DNA of 50,000 bases from positions 605,812 through 655,811 of the forward strand of contig NC_087084.1 of the NCBI RefSeq assembly GCF_026151205.1, read 5' to 3'. The notes under the pieces were generated by a model, which saw only the letters and a program-made list of their open reading frames with translations, ran no database searches and was not told where the DNA came from. Shown one piece after another: positions 43,868 to 50,000 of this stretch; position 1 is the stretch's first letter, and each line of letters begins with the position of its first letter. The position numbers were made by a program, and so were the translations under genes. Origin of the DNA: Bolinopsis microptera (lineage: Eukaryota; Ctenophora; Tentaculata; Lobata; Bolinopsidae).

Positions 43868-44158
43868 TACCATAGCAACACCCTATTACCATAGCAACAC
43901 CCTATTACCATAGCAACACCCTATTATCATAGCAACACCCTATTACCATAGCAACACCCTATTACCATAGCAACACCCTATTATCATAGCAACACCCTAT
44001 TACCATAGCAACACCCTATTACCATAGCAACACCCTATTACCATAGCAACACCCTATTATCATAGCAACACCCTATTACCATAGCAACACCCTATTACCA
44101 TAGCAACACCCTATTACCATAGCAACACCCTATTACCATAGCAACACCCTATTACCAT
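43868..44158. repeat. 19-bp array, about 15 copies
   Basis: Unit TTACCATAGCAACACCCTA with sporadic TTATCATAG variants. It ends in a CCATATAAG motif. Confidence 0.95.
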
Positions 44159-44829
44159 ATAAGATGTGTTGATACGCCCTATTTCTACTGTACATTCCAG
44201 AACCACTGGTATAAGAACACCTGATACCCATATAAGGAGTTACTGAGAGCTACTGCTAGCTAGAGTTACTGAAATTAAGAGCGCCGAGGGAGAAGGGTCA
44301 ATATAACCTGCACTCTACAGCGCCGAGCTTCACGCCCCTTTGAGGGTCAATATAGCCTAATAATGTAGCCATAGCAACACCACCTTATACCTTTATACTG
44401 CCTCAGCAGTGGAATCAATCTAAATTTAACATTTCATTTCAAGCAAAAGAACACTAACTATCATCACTATTTCTTACTCAATGAAATGTACGTATACTAT
44501 ACTTGGTAATGTAATGTAGCAGTGCTACTTCAACACAGTGACTAGTAGTCACTTTCTCACTTCTTTCTAATCCCTGTCCCTAGTTTCCTATCTTAAAATC
44601 AGAATACCGTCAATAACTTAGTCGTAACAAAATGTGAGATTTCAACGTAGAATACAACATCTTTACATTGTGCTACTTCTACTTGCTGTGCTACATTGTA
44701 GATCCACGTAGTACTGCAGTTTGTAGTTTCCAGAAATCGTTTTGAAAACTACAAGTCCTTTTTCCGCTGAGTACACGTTCGTCAAACTAACAGTAGCACC
44801 AGTCGCCATGACAACGGGGAATCTACACA
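44159..44829. other. non-coding spacer
   Basis: Contains CCCATATAAGG at 44228 and two GAGGGTCAATATA copies at 44295 and 44343. No gene recognised. Confidence 0.4.
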
Positions 44830-47752
44830 CGCACTTACCCACAACTAGCTTAGAGTTGGTTCTATTTTGTGTGCACTATATCCCACAACTAGCTTAGAGT
44901 TGGTTCTATTTTGTGTGCACTATATCCCACAAATAGCTTAGAGTTGGTTCTATTTTGTGTGCACTATATCCCACAACTAACTTAGAGTTGGTTCTATTTT
45001 GTGTGCACTATATCCCACAACTAACTTAGAGTTGGTTCTATTTTGTGTGCACTATATCCCACAACTAGCTTAGAGTTGGTTCTATTTTGTGTGCACTATA
45101 TCCCACAACTACTTTAGAGTTGGTTCTATTTTGTGTGCACTATATCCCACAACTAGCTTAGAGTTGGTTCTATTTTGTGTGCACTACATCCCACAGCTAG
45201 CTTAGAGTTGGTTCTATTTTGTGTGCACTATATCCCACAGCTAGCTTAGAGTTGGTTCTATTTTGTGTGCACTATATCCTACAACTAGCTTAGAGTTGGT
45301 TCTATTTCGTGTGCACTATATCCCACAACTAGCTTAGAGTTGGTTCTATTTTGTGTGCACTATATCCCACAACTAGCTTAGAGTTGGTTCTATTTTGTGT
45401 GCACTATATCCTACAACTAGCTTAGAGTTGGTTCTATTTTGTGTGCACTATATCCCACAACTAACTTAGAGTTGGTTCTATTTTGTGTGCACTATATCCC
45501 ACAACTAGCTTAGAGTTGGTTCTATTTTGTGTGCACTATATCCCAAATAGCTAGCTTAGAGTTGGTTCTATTTTGTGTGCACTATATCCCACAACTAGCT
45601 TAGAGTTGGTTCTATTTTGTGTGCACTATATCCCACAACTAGCTTACAGTTGGTTCTATTTTGTGTGCACTATATCCCACACCTAGCTTAGAGTTGGTTC
45701 TATTTTGTGTGCACTATATCCTACAACTAGCTTAGAGTTGGTTCTATTTTGTGTGCACTATATCCTACAACTAGCTTAGAGTTGGTTCTATTTCGTGTGC
45801 ACTATATCCCACAACTAGCTTAGAGTTGGTTCTATTTTGTGTGCACTATATCCCACAACTAGCTTAGAGTTGGTTCTATTTTGTGTGCACTATATCCCAC
45901 AGCTAGCTTAGAGTTGGTTCTATTTTGTGTGCACTATATCCCACACCTAGCTTAGAGTTGGTTCTATTTTGTGTGCACTATATCCCACAGCTAGCTTAGA
46001 GTTGGTTCTATTTTGTGTGCACTATATCCTACAGCTAGCTTAGAGTTGGTTCTATTTCGTGTGCACTATATCCCACAACTAGCTTAGAGTTGGTTCTATT
46101 TTGTGTGCACTATATCCCACAACTAGCTTAGAGTTGGTTCTATTTTGTGTGCACTATATCCCACAACTAGCTTAGAGTTGGTTCTATTTTGTGTGCACTA
46201 TATCCCACAGCTAGCTTAGAGTTGGTTCTATTTTGTGTGCACTATATCCCACAGCTAGCTTAGAGTTGGTTCTATTTTGTGTGCACTATATCCTACAACT
46301 AGCTTAGAGTTGGTTCTATTTTGTGTGCACTATATCCCACAGCTAGCTTAGAGTTGGTTCTATTTTTTGTGCACTATATCCCACAACTAGCTTAGAGTTG
46401 GTTCTATTTTGTGTGCACTATATCCTACAACAAGCTTAGAGTTGGTTCTATTTTGTGTGCACTATATCCAACAATTAGCTTAGAGTTGGTTCTATTTTGT
46501 GTGCACTATATCCCACAACTAGCTTAGAGTTGGTTCTATTTTGTGTGCACTATATCCCACAACTAGCTTAGAGTTGGTTCTATTTTGTGTGCACTATATC
46601 CCACAACTAACTTAGAGTTGGTTCTATTTTGTGTGCACTATATCCCACAACTAGCTTAGAGTTGGTTCTATTTTGTGTGCACTATATCCCAAATAGCTAG
46701 CTTAGAGTTGATTCTATTTTGTGTGCACTATATCCCACAACTAGCTTAGAGTTGGTTCTATTTTGTGTGCACTATATCCCACAACTAGCTTACAGTTGGT
46801 TCTATTTTGTGTGCACTATATCCCACACCTAGCTTAGAGTTGGTTCTATTTTGTGTGCACTATATCCTACAACTAGCTTAGAGTTGGTTCTATTTTGTGT
46901 GCACTATATCCTACAACTAGCTTAGAGTTGGTTCTATTTCGTGTGCACTATATCCCACAACTAGCTTAGAGTTGGTTCTATTTTGTGTGCACTATATCCC
47001 ACAACTAGCTTAGAGTTGGTTCTATTTTGTGTGCACTATATCCCACAGCTAGCTTAGAGTTGGTTCTATTTTGTGTGCACTATATCCCACAACTAGCTTA
47101 GAGTTGGTTCTATTTTGTGTGCACTATATCCCACAGCTAGCTTAGAGTTGGTTCTATTTTGTGTGCACTATATCCTACAGCTAGCTTAGAGTTGGTTCTA
47201 TTTCGTGTGCACTATATCCCACAACTAGCTTAGAGTTGGTTCTATTTTGTGTGCACTATATCCCACAACTAGCTTAGAGTTGGTTCTATTTTGTGTGCAC
47301 TATATCCCACAACTAGCTTAGAGTTGGTTCTATTTTGTGTGCACTATATCCCACAACTAGCTTAGAGTTGGTTCTATTTTGTGTGCACTATATCCCACAG
47401 CTAGCTTAGAGTTGGTTCTATTTTGTGTGCACTATATCCTACAACTAGCTTAGAGTTGGTTCTATTTTGTGTGCACTATATCCCACAGCTAGCTTAGAGT
47501 TGGTTCTATTTTGTGTGCACTATATCCCACAACTAGCTTAGAGTTGGTTCTATTTTGTGTGCACTATATCCTACAACTAGCTTAGAGTTGGTTCTATTTT
47601 GTGTGCACTATATCCAACAATTAGCTTAGAGTTGGTTCTATTTTGTGTGCACTATATCCCACAACTAGCTTAGAGTTGGTTCTATTTTGTGTGCACTATA
47701 TCCCACAACTAGCTTAGAGTTGGTTCTATTTTGTGTGCACTATATCCCAAAT
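44830..47752. repeat. 44-bp satellite, about 66 copies, with 1146-bp higher-order duplication
   Basis: Unit CCCACAACTAGCTTAGAG, TTGGTTCTATTTTGTG, TGCACTATAT. Diagnostic variants CCCAAATAGCTAG (45542 and 46688), AGCTTACAGT (45641 and 46787) and TCCAACAATT (46467 and 47613) are each spaced 1146 bp. A 26-unit block was therefore duplicated. On the minus strand the first copy is followed by GTAAGT (44834-44829), a donor-like sequence. Confidence 0.96.
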
Positions 47753-48004
47753 AGTAAACATTTCAATTATTGATAATAAAATGTTCATCAAGGGATAATT
47801 CGGTTCAATTTCTACTGGCTCTAAAATGTAATTATAATATTTCGTAAAAAGGCGCTGCCAACGGTTACTTCACTAGTGCAATATGTATTACCATAGCAAC
47901 GACAGCGTTTCTATGGTAGCTTCTAACACTTGTTCTTATTTCGTTAATTATTAGTTTCCTTTGCCAACAACACCCAAACAACAACATGGCGAACCTAGCA
48001 AGCT
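47753..48004. other. non-coding spacer
   Basis: AT-rich. ATTACCATAGCAAC at about 47888 is an X-box-like match. Nothing else recognised. Confidence 0.4.
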
Positions 48005-48271
48005 AGGAACGAGGGGCCAATCTCTTTTTCGTGTAGCGTTCGGCCACGGTCCTTTCGGTACAGATTTCCCTGCAGCATAGTCGGGACGCAACCCCAGGCA
48101 TATGCACTCGTGTTATTTTCGCAGCTCTAATGAGAGCCACTACCATTTACACCATAGTTTGGTGAGTGACGGCTGCCCTTCAGTTTTTGAGATTTTGGCC
48201 CAACTGGGGTTCGAACTCGCAGCCTTCAGGCCAGTAGACAAGCGGATCAACCAACTAAGCCATCGAACCAA
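48005..48271 (-). mobile_element. tRNA-derived SINE candidate
   Basis: The 5' head on the minus strand (48269-48196) is tRNA-like. A-box TGGCTTAGTTGG and B-box GAGTTCGAACCCC are clear, and the 7-bp acceptor stem GGTTCGA/TTGGGCC pairs with wobbles. The T-stem is mismatched, so it is not a functional tRNA. About 190 bp of unrelated sequence follows, as expected for a SINE body. The 3' end is a guess. Confidence 0.55.
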
Positions 48272-48572
48272 ACTAGTTAAACAACTTTAAAGATAAATAA
48301 TTGCTTGTTTTAAGAAATCATACCACACTTAAAGGAAATATTAGTTTTGTTCCTTAGCACTGAAGAGTCTTCAACATTAGCTCAACGAATATTGGTAAAT
48401 TGATTTAAATAAATACCGTCGGAGTTGTCAATCTGCAGCCAGAGATATCATAAGTTTACTATACTAAGTTGGGTATTGTGAACACCTCCCTGTTCCTCAG
48501 TTTTAAGTGGTGTCAAAGATGTCACATCACCACAACATTAATACTAAAGATAGGCCAAAAGGTCTGGGCCTA

Positions 48573-48656
48573 GTACACAGGGGGACCTGTGTGCACTAGA
48601 AAACTTCTCCAGACTCGTAATTAACTGCTGACGTGCACGCAGGTCCCCCTGTGCAC
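48573..48656. repeat. inverted repeat with 24-bp arms
   Basis: GTACACAGGGGGACCTGTGT, GCAC at 48573-48596 pairs with GTGCACGCAGGTCCCCCTGT, GCAC at 48633-48656 across a 36-base loop. Confidence 0.75.
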
Positions 48657-48686
48657 GCAAACTCGCGTGCATTCAGGAATTACGAA

Positions 48687-48805
48687 AGGATATGGCACCC
48701 ATATAAAGGTGTCCCGTGAGATGATTGATTCAAAGGGAGAAAAAAATCCTCACGTGAGATGATGCCCATATAAAGGTGTCACGTGAGATGATGCCCATAT
48801 AAGGA
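48687..48805. promoter_or_regulatory. CCCATATAAAGG/CACGTGAGATGATG repeats upstream of a gene start
   Basis: Three CCCATATAA(A)GG motifs alternate with GTCACGTGAGATGATG about 170-285 bp upstream of the ATG at 48974. They could act as TATA-like or CArG/E-box elements. The same pair recurs in intron 2 of that gene at 49474-49499. Confidence 0.35.
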
Positions 48806-48973
48806 GTGTATTAAGCTTTATTAGCTACCTAACTGCGAATACAATACCATATCAATCCTTTGCAACCTCTCATCAGTAAATATCTCTTACTACTCTCATC
48901 GGGTTCCTTTTTTTCTTATTTGTATGACTAATCTTTTCCTTATTTGCTAAACTGTAAATACACCGTAGTGTAG

Positions 48974-49595
48974 ATGAATGATTCTAATCTAGCCGGGAAT
49001 GGAAACCACAGGTAAATCTATAATTAGAAACTTAATCATAGATTAATTAATAGATTATCAATTAGAAAATAATTGTAAATATTAAACAAGTATATATGAT
49101 TAGAACTGCAAAACCTTATAAACTTATAATTGTAAATATTAAACAAGTATCTATAAACAGAACAGTACGAACCTTATTATTTTAAATATTACAAACTTTG
49201 TAGTTTATCAATGATACGTTTATGGAAAGTAATTATTATTGACTATAAATTTGAAAGACAGTCATAAAAGGCGGCAACCTAGGATTACTCGTCTTACTTG
49301 ATTTAAATAATCAATAATCAATGCTAATGATTCATGTTTCAGGGAGACATCGTCTATTCAGAAGTTTTATAATTCCGTCACAAGAAAGAAACCCGTTGGT
49401 GAGTATCTGAAGTTAGCTGACGTTCAATGTAGCAGAGTTACCATGGTTACAGTAGCAGAGTGAAGTTGAGTGGTACCCATATAAGGAGTGACACGTGACA
49501 TTTTAACTGTTCAGGTTACACTGGGGTATTCAGAGAAGAAAGTTATAATGCTAGTGCAAGAAGGATGGGAACATTGCTCGACATAACCACCACAG
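48974..49595 (+). CDS. start of a plus-strand gene, three exons, product unknown
   Basis: Exons 48974-49011, 49343-49398 and 49515-49595. Donors are GTAAAT, GTGAGT and GTAGGG; acceptors are TGTTTCAG and CTGTTCAG. Phases 2/2 and 1/1 agree, and the last exon leaves phase 1 toward an exon beyond the window. The visible N-terminus reads MNDSNLAGNGNH, RETSSIQKFYNSVTRKKPVG, then YTGVFREESYNASARRMG, TLLDITTT. Polar, basic, no signal peptide, no domain recognised. The intron after exon 3 is a GGGAGA tract that runs to the window end. Confidence 0.6.
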
Positions 49596-49639
49596 GTAGG
49601 GAGGGGAGATATAGGGACTGGGGGGATATAGGAAAGCAG

Positions 49640-50000
49640 GAAGAAGGAGAGGGAGAGGGAGAGGGAGAGAGGGAGAGGGAGAGGGAGAGAGGGAGAGGGA
49701 GAGGGAGAGGGAGAGGGAGAGGGAGAGGGAGAGAGGGAGGGAGATGGAGAGGGAGAGGGAGAGGGAGAGCGAGAGGGAGAGGGAGAGGGAGATGGAGAGG
49801 GAGAGGGAGAGGGAGAGGGAGAGGGAGAGGGAGAGGGAGAGGGAGAGGAGAGGGAGAGGGAGAGGGAGAGGGAGAGGGAGAGGGAGATGGAGAGGGAGAG
49901 GGAGAGGGAGAGGGAGAGGGAGAGGGAGAGGGAGAGGGAGAGGGAGAGGGAGAGGGAGAGGGAGAGGGAGAGGGAGAGGGAGAGGGAGAGGGAGAGGGAG
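49640..50000. repeat. (GGGAGA)n purine microsatellite
   Basis: Hexamer tract with rare GATGGA and GAGAGC interruptions, still running at the window edge. It lies at the donor side of intron 3 of the gene starting at 48974. Confidence 0.95.

Noticed and set aside
48196-48269. Functional tRNA gene
   Set aside because: Boxes A and B and the acceptor stem are visible, but the T-stem has three mismatches and the D-stem is poor. It is better explained as a SINE head.

Overview
Eukaryotic, almost certainly animal, DNA. The window is AT-rich and intron-rich. It carries a seven-transmembrane (class A GPCR) gene, a long glycoprotein gene made of many short exons, a LINE remnant, a tRNA-derived SINE candidate and small inverted-repeat elements. 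No bacterial operon, rRNA or CRISPR is present. An invertebrate is the best guess, but the sequence does not fix the phylum. The great majority of the window is tandem repeat, so nearly every long open frame is a repeat shadow. The real genes are short exons that I joined by splice sites and reading phase.

Layout. (1) 849-4406, plus strand: six-exon class A GPCR with a long repetitive C-terminal tail. (2) 29671 down to 5053, minus strand: a 14-exon gene, convergent with the GPCR. It encodes at least 507 residues of an N-glycosylated extracellular protein with a weak resemblance to the integrin-alpha leg. Every exon-exon phase agrees. Its introns hold about 20 kb of satellite: a 10-kb array of an 82-bp unit, a 6.4-kb array of a 54-bp unit, a 1.3-kb array of a 44-bp unit, two arrays of CRE-like sites, a (TTTAC)n tract and a 1.2-kb G-rich purine tract. 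A LINE fragment lies in one intron. (3) 30241 onward, plus strand: start of a divergent gene. (4) 32-48.9 kb: mostly repeats, two TIR/foldback elements, a small membrane-protein-like open frame, a SINE candidate and a 1.25-kb stretch that looks like a consensus error. (5) 48974-49595, plus strand: first three exons of another gene that runs off the window.

Main observation. Several satellites are not merely in introns. They begin at an exon edge and their unit contains the splice site itself, often with flanking exon bases: exon N acceptor, exon L acceptor, exon D donor, exon C donor, exon B acceptor, and the acceptor of exon 2 of the plus-strand gene at 31243. The true junction therefore sits at the end of an array of up to about 120 near-identical decoys.

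Second observation. Many repeat units are built from palindromes matching known animal factor sites: RFX X-box, CArG box, CRE, CACGTG E-box and inverted CCAAT. They recur as dispersed ~42-bp palindromes and as 20-44 bp tandem arrays.

All gene models are manual. No homology search, RNA evidence or repeat database was available.
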